Below are positions 29,001 to 36,673 of a DNA stretch of 59,712 bases, piece after piece. Location: assembly GCA_945868845.1 (NCBI GenBank), contig CAMBMS010000018.1, positions 1 to 59,712 of the forward strand, read 5' to 3'. Under the pieces are notes generated by a model. The model saw nothing but the letters and a program-made list of their open reading frames with translations, was not told the DNA's origin and made no database searches. The first letter of the stretch is position 1; each line of letters begins with the position of its first letter. Source of the stretch: Asaia bogorensis. Lineage in GTDB: Bacteria > Pseudomonadota > Alphaproteobacteria > Acetobacterales > Acetobacteraceae. A program made the position numbers and the translations under genes.

Positions 29001-30077
29001 TTGGATAATGGAAAGACACGCATTTTTGCGGGTGCTGGAGCGGCCATGTCCCCTACGGGCGCGGCTTCGCGCGGTGGATTATTTCGTTTTCGGTCTGGTG
29101 ACAGCCATTGGGAGGTATTGCGCGCTGGCCTGCCACTCCAGGTCGAAGTCCGCACCATTCTGGGTCATCCGACCGATCCGAACGTGATCTTCGTCGGCAC
29201 CCAGGATGGGCCCTATCGCAGTATGGACGGGGGCGATCATTGGGAACGGCTGATTTTTCCCGATCGTAACGCCGTGATCTGGACGCTGGCCCGGCACCCA
29301 ACCCGGCCCGATGTTCTATATGCCGGCACGGCGCCCATTGCGATTTACCGCAGCCTCGATGGCGGCAATAGCTGGCACCTTCTGCCCCGAGCCCTGTCGC
29401 CTGCCCATTGCGAACGGGCAGGCTTCGCCAGCCGGGTTTTGCGCATTACTGTCGATCCAAACCGGCCCGACGATATCTACGCAGCGCTGGAGGTCAGCGG
29501 CGTAATCCGTAGTACCGATGGCGGTGAGACCTGGTCCGACATGTCCGCCCCGCTCATCAAGCTGGCCGAGCTGCCACATTTGCAAAGCAATGTCGGTGGG
29601 CGCCATTGCGGCCATTGCGAAGGGATGCTGGATTCCCACGCCACCGCGATTAGCTCGGCTGCCCCGGATACCGTGTTTCTTGGGATACGCATGGGGCTGT
29701 TCCGTAGCGATGACCGCGGCGTCCATTGGTACGACACGGAGATCGGACGCTTCTCCCCGTTAACCTATTGCCATGATGTGGTCGTCTCCCCCCACAATGC
29801 GCGGGTGCTGTATGTCTGTCTCTCACCCGCCGCGTTCAGCGAGGATGGAACGCTTTATCGCAGCGATGACCTGGCCCAGACTTGGCAGCGGATCGATCAT
29901 GGGATCAAGGCGCACTCCACCCTAATGGCGGTCAGCCTGCATCCCAGCGATCCGGCGAAGGTCTATTGTGTCACGCGCATGGGGCAGGTCTTCGGCACGG
30001 AAGATTCTGGCGCCTCCTGGCGGGAATATCCCCTGCCCACGGGGGTTGAGGACGTCTATGCCATTGCGTGCCTTTAA
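29001..30077 (+). CDS. BNR/sortilin-type beta-propeller protein (WD40/YVTN/BNR-like)
   Basis: A 358-residue protein made of repeated beta-propeller blades. The Asp-box pattern S-x-D-G-G-x-x-W occurs at YRSMDGGDHWERL, YRSLDGGNSWHLL, IRSTDGGETWSDM, FRSDDRGVHWYDT and TEDSGASWREY. There is no signal peptide from the preferred start, so it is probably cytoplasmic. I chose TTG 29001 because GGGGAGAGGG lies just upstream. A start 59 codons earlier adds a sequence unlike the family. Relatives are annotated as exo-alpha-sialidase or glycosyl hydrolase, but no catalytic residues can be assigned. Confidence 0.82.
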   Translation: MDNGKTRIFAGAGAAMSPTGAASRGGLFRFRSGDSHWEVLRAGLPLQVEVRTILGHPTDPNVIFVGTQDGPYRSMDGGDHWERLIFPDRNAVIWTLARHPTRPDVLYAGTAPIAIYRSLDGGNSWHLLPRALSPAHCERAGFASRVLRITVDPNRPDDIYAALEVSGVIRSTDGGETWSDMSAPLIKLAELPHLQSNVGGRHCGHCEGMLDSHATAISSAAPDTVFLGIRMGLFRSDDRGVHWYDTEIGRFSPLTYCHDVVVSPHNARVLYVCLSPAAFSEDGTLYRSDDLAQTWQRIDHGIKAHSTLMAVSLHPSDPAKVYCVTRMGQVFGTEDSGASWREYPLPTGVEDVYAIACL

Positions 30078-30108
30078 AACGACGCATGGCTGCGGCGCCG
30101 TCCGACCG

Positions 30109-30137
30109 CTTGTCCTCGCCGCCCCGACATCCTAACT
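30109..30137 (+). promoter_or_regulatory. possible heat-shock (sigma-32) promoter before grpE
   Basis: CTTG (30109-30112), an 18-base spacer and CCTAACT (30131-30137) approximate the alphaproteobacterial RpoH pattern CTTG-N17/18-CYTATNT. The ATG of grpE is only ten bases further, so the transcript would be nearly leaderless. That weakens the call. Confidence 0.25.
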
Positions 30138-30146
30138 GATCGCGCC

Positions 30147-30734
30147 ATGAGCACCGAACCCGAAATCACGTCGCCTGAACCCGTCACCGACACGCCCGAG
30201 GCCCCGATGGAGGCTGCGATAGCGCGCATCGCCGCGTTGCAGGCCGAGCACGACGAGATGAAGGACCGCTGGATGCGCGCGGAAGCGGAGACCGCTAATA
30301 CCCGCGCTCGCGGTCGCAAAGAGGTCGAGGATGCCCGTCAATACGCCGTCCAGTCCTTCGCTAAGGATGTGGTGGAGGCGGCGGAGAATATTCGTCGCGG
30401 CCTCGACGCCCTGCCCGAGAGCTCGAGCACCGACCCCGAGCTGGTCACCCGCCTGCGCGCCGGGTTCGAGGGGGTGGAACGCAGTTTCCTTGCCCTCCTG
30501 GAACGCCATGGTATCGCCCGCACCGATCCCACCGGGGCCGCGTTCGATCCCAATCTCCATCAGGCGATGCAGGAGCAGGAAACTGCCGACCACCCGTCTG
30601 GTACGGTGATCCAGGCCTGGACGCCATCCTGGACCCTGCATGGGCGGCTGCTGCGCGCAGCCATGGTGGTGGTGGCGAAAGCCCCCGCTACCGAACTCCC
30701 GCCGCCGGAAGAAAAAGTCGAACGGACGGTTTGA
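30147..30734 (+). CDS. grpE: nucleotide exchange factor GrpE
   Basis: Homodimeric co-chaperone that releases ADP from DnaK. The 195 residues have an acidic N-terminal tail, a long helix (ALQAEHDEMKDRWMRAEAETA), and the C-terminal beta-domain with FDPNLHQAMQEQETADHPSG and VIQAWTPSWTLHGRLLRAAMV. The acidic leader PEITSPEPVTDTPEAP is normal. No clear SD precedes the ATG. It lies 158 bases upstream of dnaK. Confidence 0.95.
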   Translation: MSTEPEITSPEPVTDTPEAPMEAAIARIAALQAEHDEMKDRWMRAEAETANTRARGRKEVEDARQYAVQSFAKDVVEAAENIRRGLDALPESSSTDPELVTRLRAGFEGVERSFLALLERHGIARTDPTGAAFDPNLHQAMQEQETADHPSGTVIQAWTPSWTLHGRLLRAAMVVVAKAPATELPPPEEKVERTV

Positions 30735-30892
30735 GGGCGCCAGCCACCGACAAACCCTGCCCCGAGACGGGAAAATGCGTCCGGGGGTCTTGTCGCCGCC
30801 CATTGACCTCAATACATCTTGACCATTCCACCCTGTAGGGAGCCACGCGGTGCTTCGGGCCGCCCGGTTCCGCTGAAAAGGAGACGACCCCA

Positions 30893-32821
30893 ATGAGCAA
30901 GGTCATCGGTATCGACCTCGGCACTACCAATTCCTGCGTCGCCATCATGGAAGGCAAGGACGTAAGGGTTATCGAGAACGCGGAGGGCGGACGTACGACC
31001 CCTTCCATGACCGCCTTCACCGAAAGCGGCGAGCGCCTGGTCGGCCAGTCGGCCAAGCGCCAGGGGGTCACCAACCCCAGCAATACGCTCTATGCCATCA
31101 AGCGCCTGATCGGCCGGCGTTTCGACGACCCGATCGTCGGCAAGGACAAGGGCCTGGTGCCGTATGAGATCGTCAAGGGCGACAATGGCGATGCCTGGGT
31201 GCAGGCGCGTGGGGAAAAATATTCTCCCAGCCAGATCTCCGCCTTCATCCTCGGGAAAATGAAGGAAACCGCGGAGGCGTTCCTGGGCGAGCCGGTCACC
31301 CAGGCCGTCATCACCGTGCCGGCCTATTTCAACGATAGCCAGCGCCAGGCAACCAAGGATGCCGGGCGCATCGCCGGGCTAGACGTGCTGCGCATCATCA
31401 ATGAACCCACCGCCGCCGCCCTCGCCTATGGTATGGACAAGAAGCATGCCGGATTGATCGCGGTCTACGACCTTGGCGGCGGCACGTTCGATATTTCCGT
31501 CCTGGAAATCGGCGATGGCGTGTTCGAGGTGAAATCCACCAATGGCGACACGTTCCTGGGCGGCGAGGATTTCGACGCCCGCATCATCGATTACCTCGCC
31601 GATGAATTCCGCAAGGAACAGGGCATCGACCTGCGCAAGGACAAGCTGGCGCTGCAACGGCTGAAGGAAGCTGCAGAAAAGGCCAAGATCGAACTTTCGT
31701 CGGCTAAGGAAACCGAGATTAACCTGCCGTTCATTACCGCCGATGCCTCGGGGCCCAAGCATCTGGTGATGAAGCTCTCGCGCGCCAAGCTGGAAGCGAT
31801 CGTCGAGGACTTGATAACCCGCACTCTGGAACCCTGCCGCGCGGCATTGAAGGATGCTGGCATGAGCGCGGGCGAGATCGGTGAGGTAATCCTGGTCGGC
31901 GGTATGACCCGCATGCCGAAGGTTATCGAGGTGGTGAAACAGTTCTTTGGTAAGGAACCGGCGCGCAACGTCAACCCCGACGAGGTGGTGGCGATCGGCG
32001 CTGCCGTGCAGGGCGGCGTGCTGACCGGCGACGTGAAGGATGTTCTTCTCCTCGATGTCACGCCGCTATCACTCGGTATTGAAACCCTGGGCGGCGTGTT
32101 CACCCGTTTGATCGACCGCAACACCACCATCCCCACCAAGAAAAGCCAGGTGTTCTCCACCGCCGACGATGGCCAGACTGCGGTCACCATCAAGGTGTTC
32201 CAGGGCGAGCGCGAAATGGCGATCGACAACAAGCTCTTGGGTAATTTCGACCTGACCGGCATTCCCACCGCCCCGCGCGGCGTGCCGAAGATCGAGGTGA
32301 CGTTCGACATCGACGCCAATGGCATCGTCTCTGTGCAGGCTCGCGACCAGGCCACCGGCAAAGAACAGCAAATCCGCATCCAGGCCAGCGGCGGTCTTGG
32401 CGAGGCCGATATCGAGCGCATGGTGAAGGAGGCCGAAGTCAATGCCGAAGCCGACAAGAAACGGCGGGCAATGGTGGAGGCTCGTAACCACGCCGAGGCG
32501 CTGGCGCATGACGTGGAAAAGAATCTGAAGGAACATGCCGAAAAAATTCCCGACACCGACAAAACAGCGGCAGAAGCGGCTATCGCTGCAGTACGGACAG
32601 CATTGGATGGGACCGACACTGACGCTCTGAAGTCCGCGTCCGATCAGCTCAGCCAGACCGCAATGAAGATAGGCGAGGCCTTGTACAAGGCCGAGCAGGC
32701 CGCCCAGCAAGGCGCGCCCGGTGACGTGCCTTCCAGCCCCCACGGCGGTGGTAAGCCGGACGACAAGGTGGTTGATGCCGAATTCGAGGAAGTCGACCCG
32801 AACAAGAAGAAGCCGGGCTAA
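30893..32821 (+). CDS. dnaK: molecular chaperone DnaK (Hsp70)
   Basis: ATP-dependent Hsp70 of 642 residues. Signatures are [17 protein letters not shown] at the N-terminus, [19 protein letters not shown] and the [15 protein letters not shown] phosphate motif. The interdomain linker [18 protein letters not shown] and a C-terminal helical lid follow. It ends in [16 protein letters not shown], the proteobacterial acidic tail. AAGGAG lies nine bases before the ATG. No CIRCE operator (TTAGCACTC inverted repeat) is visible upstream. The spacing to dnaJ is enlarged by a palindromic element. Confidence 0.98.
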   Translation: MSKVIGIDLGTTNSCVAIMEGKDVRVIENAEGGRTTPSMTAFTESGERLVGQSAKRQGVTNPSNTLYAIKRLIGRRFDDPIVGKDKGLVPYEIVKGDNGDAWVQARGEKYSPSQISAFILGKMKETAEAFLGEPVTQAVITVPAYFNDSQRQATKDAGRIAGLDVLRIINEPTAAALAYGMDKKHAGLIAVYDLGGGTFDISVLEIGDGVFEVKSTNGDTFLGGEDFDARIIDYLADEFRKEQGIDLRKDKLALQRLKEAAEKAKIELSSAKETEINLPFITADASGPKHLVMKLSRAKLEAIVEDLITRTLEPCRAALKDAGMSAGEIGEVILVGGMTRMPKVIEVVKQFFGKEPARNVNPDEVVAIGAAVQGGVLTGDVKDVLLLDVTPLSLGIETLGGVFTRLIDRNTTIPTKKSQVFSTADDGQTAVTIKVFQGEREMAIDNKLLGNFDLTGIPTAPRGVPKIEVTFDIDANGIVSVQARDQATGKEQQIRIQASGGLGEADIERMVKEAEVNAEADKKRRAMVEARNHAEALAHDVEKNLKEHAEKIPDTDKTAAEAAIAAVRTALDGTDTDALKSASDQLSQTAMKIGEALYKAEQAAQQGAPGDVPSSPHGGGKPDDKVVDAEFEEVDPNKKKPG

Positions 32822-32899
32822 GCGGGGAGGGTCGCGTATTGATCACGCATCACGCCCACGCTTCACAAAAGCCTGGCGTGATCATGTTCGGCGTCAATG

Positions 32900-33040
32900 A
32901 GAGACTATTTGCAACGTCCGGCGCCAGCCCCCCCCACTCGGTCACCCATGAGAGTATGCTGCCAGGTCGGTCGGGTAGTGGAGAGAGCCATTACCGGACT
33001 TTTCAAAACGCGCTCTTGGGTGCGTTTTCAAACAGGCTCT
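32900..33040. repeat. MITE-like palindromic element, copy 2 (between dnaK and dnaJ)
   Basis: A 141-bp relative of the element at 9220-9338. The terminal inverted repeats are AGAGACTATTTG (32900-32911) and CAAACAGGCTCT (33029-33040), and both copies share AACGTCCGGCGCC just inside the left end. It carries an extra stretch near the right end with GCGCTCTTGGGTGCG. The dnaJ SD (GAGGG) lies immediately after the right repeat. Eight consecutive C occur at about 32928-32935. Confidence 0.72.
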
Positions 33041-33052
33041 GAGGGCTGACGT

Positions 33053-34189
33053 ATGGCGAAGCAGGATTTTTACGCAACGTTGGGAACGGCACGCGACGCC
33101 AGCGCGGATGACCTGAAAAAGGCCTACCGAAAGCTGGCGATGCAGTTCCACCCGGACCGCAATCCCGGCGACAAGGCAGCGGAGTCGAAGTTCAAGGACA
33201 TCAGCGAAGCCTATGACGTCCTAAAGGACGATCAGAAGCGTGCCGCCTATGACCGTTTCGGCCATGCCGCGTTCGAAAATGGCGGCCCCGGGACGCAGCA
33301 GGCCGGTGGCTTCGGTTTCAGCGCCGGCGGTGGACTTAACGATATTTTCGATCAGATGTTCGGCACCATGGGCGGCGGCCAGCGAGGGCGGACCCGTGGC
33401 GGCGCGGATTTGCGCGCCGGTGTTGAGATCGACCTGGAACAGGCTTTCGCAGGCACCAAGACCACTCTGCGGGTACCCACGCGCGTCGCCTGCGAAGCCT
33501 GCACTGGCACCGGATCGGAAGACAAATCAAAGGGCGCGGAAACCTGCACCACCTGCCAAGGTGCGGGCAAGGTGCGCGCCCAGCAAGGGTTCTTCCTCGT
33601 CGAACGCACCTGCGCCACCTGTCGGGGTGTGGGGCGCGTCGTGCGCAACCCATGCAAGATCTGCCGCGGCGCCGGCACTGTGCAGCGGGAACGCTCCTTG
33701 CAAGTGCCCATCCCCGCTGGGGTTGAGGAGGGCACGCGCATCCGCCTGGCTGGGGAAGGCGAATCCGCGGCACAAGGCGCGCCATCGGGCGATCTCTATG
33801 TACATATATCCGTTCGGGCACATCCGATTTTTGAACGCAACGACGCCAATATCTATATCCGTGTACCGCTACGCATGACCCTCGCCGCGCTGGGCGGGGA
33901 GGTCGAGGTGCCCGCGATAGATGGTAGCAAGGCAAAAGTAAAAATCCCCGGAGGTACAAAAACCGGTGATCAGTTCCGCCTGCGCGGCAAAGGATTTTCG
34001 GTCCTACGTAGCCCGGCACGCGGGGATATGTATATTCAGGTTTCGGTAGAAACCCCGCAGCACCTCACCCGCAAACAGCGTGAATTGCTGGAGCAATTCG
34101 AGGCCGAAGGGGACAAGAACACAAAAAGCAATCCCGAAAGCGAAGGCTTCTTCGCCAAGGTTAAGGAATTCTTCGACGGCCGCGGATGA
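33053..34189 (+). CDS. dnaJ: molecular chaperone DnaJ (Hsp40)
   Basis: Type I J-protein of 378 residues that stimulates DnaK ATPase and presents substrates. The J domain has the HPD motif in MQFHPDRNPGDKAAESKFKD and is followed by a Gly/Phe-rich linker. Four zinc-finger repeats read CEACTGTG, CTTCQGAG, CATCRGVG and CKICRGAG. C-terminal beta-domains complete the protein. GAGGG precedes the ATG. It is separated from dnaK by 231 bases that include the palindromic element. Confidence 0.98.
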   Translation: MAKQDFYATLGTARDASADDLKKAYRKLAMQFHPDRNPGDKAAESKFKDISEAYDVLKDDQKRAAYDRFGHAAFENGGPGTQQAGGFGFSAGGGLNDIFDQMFGTMGGGQRGRTRGGADLRAGVEIDLEQAFAGTKTTLRVPTRVACEACTGTGSEDKSKGAETCTTCQGAGKVRAQQGFFLVERTCATCRGVGRVVRNPCKICRGAGTVQRERSLQVPIPAGVEEGTRIRLAGEGESAAQGAPSGDLYVHISVRAHPIFERNDANIYIRVPLRMTLAALGGEVEVPAIDGSKAKVKIPGGTKTGDQFRLRGKGFSVLRSPARGDMYIQVSVETPQHLTRKQRELLEQFEAEGDKNTKSNPESEGFFAKVKEFFDGRG

Positions 34190-34208
34190 TACCAAGTTAC
34201 TTGGTATC
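34188..34208. terminator. perfect hairpin shared by dnaJ and the convergent TIM-barrel gene
   Basis: GATACCAAG (34188-34196) pairs perfectly with CTTGGTATC (34200-34208) around a three-base loop. It overlaps the dnaJ stop on the plus strand. The loop TTA is the TAA stop of the minus-strand gene. A bidirectional terminator is the likely function. Confidence 0.6.
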
Positions 34209-35192
34209 AATCGCCGCTATCACTTGCCATTCGGCGCGCAGCCATTTGGCGCAGGCGACGTTCTGTTCGAAGATCGAATATTTCGCGCCGCCGCCGTAAT
34301 CGGGGTTAGGGATAAATTCGGTGGAGATTTGGCGCAGCCGGCTGGCAGGGTTCGTGGCGTGATAGCGCATTAGCTGGCGCATCACCATTTTCCATGGCTC
34401 TAGGTTTTCTTCGTGCCATTCGGCGTGCCACTGGCCGGGCTCCGGGCGAAAGAACGGATATTGGATGCCACGGCCAGGGCGGCCATCGGGATGGCTCATC
34501 CATGGGTTTTTCGGCCCGCCGGGCGCCGCGGCGCGGGCGTGGCAATGACGGATCCAGTTGCGTTCGATCCAAAGGCCACATACATGATTCGGCTTTGACG
34601 GATCGAGTTCCAGTTTTCCCGCCGTGAGGTCCTGATCCATGTCCTGGACCTTTTGTTCCTCCGGGTTGTTGATCTTAAAGATCACGTGTGAGCAATCGAG
34701 CGTCATGTTCCACGCAATGCCGCGCGCCTCCACTATCTCCGCGACGCGCTGGATGCGACCGTAATGTTCGGACCACATATTCACATGCACCTCGAAGCAT
34801 GCATCGATACCGAGCTTCTGGCCGATATCATGGGCGCGCAGATATGCATCCGCCACCTGCTGGTCTGTCACCGGCTTGCCGTTGGCGTCGCGAGTACCGA
34901 TCTGCACGTTATGGACGATGGCGCCCAGCTCGGCGCCGATGCGCAAATGCCATTCGAGTAGAGGCTCGTCGCGGCCCAGCGCATAGAAGAACCCGCCGCC
35001 GCGAATAGGCAGGTCATTGTCGCGCGCACATGATTTATAGAGATCGAGCTCGCCCGGTAATGGCGTGCGGTCGAAATAATCGAATGCCCCGGATTCTTTC
35101 ACCATGCGAAAACGCAACGGGACATCAAACGGGTCCGTGCCAACATGGGTGGCGCCAGAGCCGGTGCAGCCGATAGGCAGTTCCTTGGGCAT
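34197..35192 (-). CDS. sugar phosphate isomerase/epimerase-like TIM-barrel protein
   Basis: A 331-residue protein of the xylose-isomerase-like TIM-barrel superfamily. Segments such as HVNMWSEHYGRIQRVAEIVE and WNMTLDCSHVIFKINN carry the acidic and histidine residues that bind metal in this fold. The C-terminal TEFIPNPDYGGGAKYSIFEQ is typical of the group. The specific reaction is unknown. It is divergent from the SDR gene at 35292 with 99 bases between starts, so the two may serve one carbohydrate or polyol pathway (inference). Confidence 0.82.
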   Translation of the reverse strand: MPKELPIGCTGSGATHVGTDPFDVPLRFRMVKESGAFDYFDRTPLPGELDLYKSCARDNDLPIRGGGFFYALGRDEPLLEWHLRIGAELGAIVHNVQIGTRDANGKPVTDQQVADAYLRAHDIGQKLGIDACFEVHVNMWSEHYGRIQRVAEIVEARGIAWNMTLDCSHVIFKINNPEEQKVQDMDQDLTAGKLELDPSKPNHVCGLWIERNWIRHCHARAAAPGGPKNPWMSHPDGRPGRGIQYPFFRPEPGQWHAEWHEENLEPWKMVMRQLMRYHATNPASRLRQISTEFIPNPDYGGGAKYSIFEQNVACAKWLRAEWQVIAAIDTK

Positions 35193-35291
35193 TTCGTTCC
35201 TCCCCTTGCACGCGACCTTGACGGCCGATGGTTGCTAGGAGACAGAATGCGGGCCAAGAGAGGCGCGCGACAAGGCACAACGGAGGAAAAA

Positions 35292-36074
35292 ATGGATCTT
35301 GGCATTCAGGGTAAAACCGCGATCGTCTGCGCCGCCAGCAAGGGGTTGGGCAAGGCCTGCGCGACATCTCTGGCTAAGAACGGCGTCGATCTGGTAATCA
35401 ATTCGCGCACGGCGTCCGAGCTGGAAGCGACGGCGGCGGAAATCCGGACTGCCACCGGGCGCAAAGTCACCGCGGTCGCCGCCGACATCACCACGGCAGA
35501 GGGCCGTGCCAAGGTGCTGGCCGCCTGCCCGAGCCCGGATATCCTGGTGAACAATGCCGGCGGGCCGCCGCGCGGCGATTTCCGCGACTGGGCGGAAGAA
35601 GACTGGATGAAGGCGGTGAACGGCAACATGATCACGCCGATCATGCTGATCAAGGCGGTGGTAGACGGAATGATCGCGCGCAAATTCGGCCGTATCGTCA
35701 ACATCACTTCCGGTAGCGTGAAGTCGCCGATCCCGGAACTAGGGATGAGCAATGGCGCGCGCGCAGGCCTCACAGGTTTTGTCGGCGGCCTGGCGCGGCA
35801 GGTAGCGCGGCATAACGTGACGATCAACGGCTTGCTGCCGGGACCATTCCTGACCGACCGGCTGCGCGGCGGCGCGATGGAAGCGGCGCGCAAATCCAAC
35901 CGCCCGGTTGACGAAATTATTGCGGAACGCGCCCAGAACACTCCCGCCGGCAGGGTCGGTGATCCGTTCGAATTTGGTGAGGCCTGCGCGTTCCTGTGCG
36001 CGGCTTCGTCGGGGTTTATTGTCGGGCAGAATCTTCTTCTCGACGGTGGAGCATTCAATTCGACGATGGGGTGA
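35292..36074 (+). CDS. SDR family oxidoreductase with atypical active site
   Basis: A Rossmann-fold short-chain dehydrogenase of 260 residues. The cofactor motif is CAASKGLGKACATSLAKNG, and NNAGGPPRGDF and NITSGSVKSP follow. The canonical Tyr-x-x-x-Lys appears as Ser-Asn-Gly-Ala-Arg (LGMSNGARAGLTGF), so both catalytic residues are replaced. The ATG at 35292 follows GGAGGAAAAA. A longer in-frame extension overlaps the divergent gene. A subgroup with this SNGAR pattern exists in proteobacteria, from memory. Activity is uncertain. Confidence 0.88.
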   Translation: MDLGIQGKTAIVCAASKGLGKACATSLAKNGVDLVINSRTASELEATAAEIRTATGRKVTAVAADITTAEGRAKVLAACPSPDILVNNAGGPPRGDFRDWAEEDWMKAVNGNMITPIMLIKAVVDGMIARKFGRIVNITSGSVKSPIPELGMSNGARAGLTGFVGGLARQVARHNVTINGLLPGPFLTDRLRGGAMEAARKSNRPVDEIIAERAQNTPAGRVGDPFEFGEACAFLCAASSGFIVGQNLLLDGGAFNSTMG

Positions 36075-36081
36075 GTGCGCA

Positions 36082-36118
36082 GAAGGAAGGTCAGGGGCTT
36101 TGCCCCTGACCTTCCTTC
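36082..36118. terminator. perfect 17-bp stem-loop after the SDR gene
   Basis: The left arm 36082-36098 (GAAGGAAGGTCAGGGGC) is exactly complementary to 36102-36118 with a TTT loop. It begins eight bases after the SDR stop. The strong stem suggests a terminator, although no T-run follows. The GGTCAGGGGC core resembles the hairpin in the dispersed repeat at 18693. Confidence 0.6.
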
Positions 36119-36159
36119 CGGCAATTCTTACCCCACGGAACTTGGCATTAGAGTATTTC

Positions 36160-36560
36160 TTACCTCAAGCCGCCCCAGGCGCCGATCACGGAGCCTATCT
36201 GATGGACGACGAAGGATAGGCCGAGGATATTGGCCATGTATCTTGTTCCAAACAGTTCGGCCACATAGCCGGAGACGAACGGGATGACGCCGAGCCACAA
36301 CATGCCATGGCACCAGCGAAAATAAGTATGCTGGTCAGCGTGGGCGGCGTGATCAAGTAAAGCGTCAACACGGCCGAACAGCTCAGATAGGTGATGCCGA
36401 GCAAGATATGTTTCGGATAGATAACGCCGAGCCACCCCGCCGTCCAAGAGCCGAGAATATTAACACCACCAATGATGGTGAGCGTAGTGGCGGAAAGATC
36501 GGACAGCAGGCGCTGCACATCGGCGCTGCTGAGATGCTTGGGACTCGATATTTTCGCTCA
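36160..36560 (-). pseudogene. MFS transporter remnant
   Basis: Two minus-strand pieces join as one membrane transporter. The first reads LLSDLSATTLTIIGGVNILG, GWLGVIYPKHILLGITYL and ILIFAGAMAC. After a +1-type frameshift near 36306 the second reads GMLWLGVIPFVSGYVAELFG and SFVVHQIGSVIGAWGG, and then stops. It corresponds to TM7-TM12 of a 12-helix transporter. The N-terminal half and the last helices are gone. It is not the same subfamily as the intact MFS at 9757. Confidence 0.8.
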
Positions 36561-36673
36561 TCCTCAGGCTTGAGGTGTTACGCGAGACGGCCAGTGCGAT
36601 CACCGTTCGGAAACAGTGAAGGAGTGATTAGCGGGATTTATTTTCGGGTCAGTGACGGACTGCAAATATACGC

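Noticed and set aside
30735-30892. CIRCE operator upstream of dnaK
   Set aside because: No TTAGCACTC-N9-GAGTGCTAA inverted repeat is present. TTGAC-like strings occur but no convincing promoter pair.
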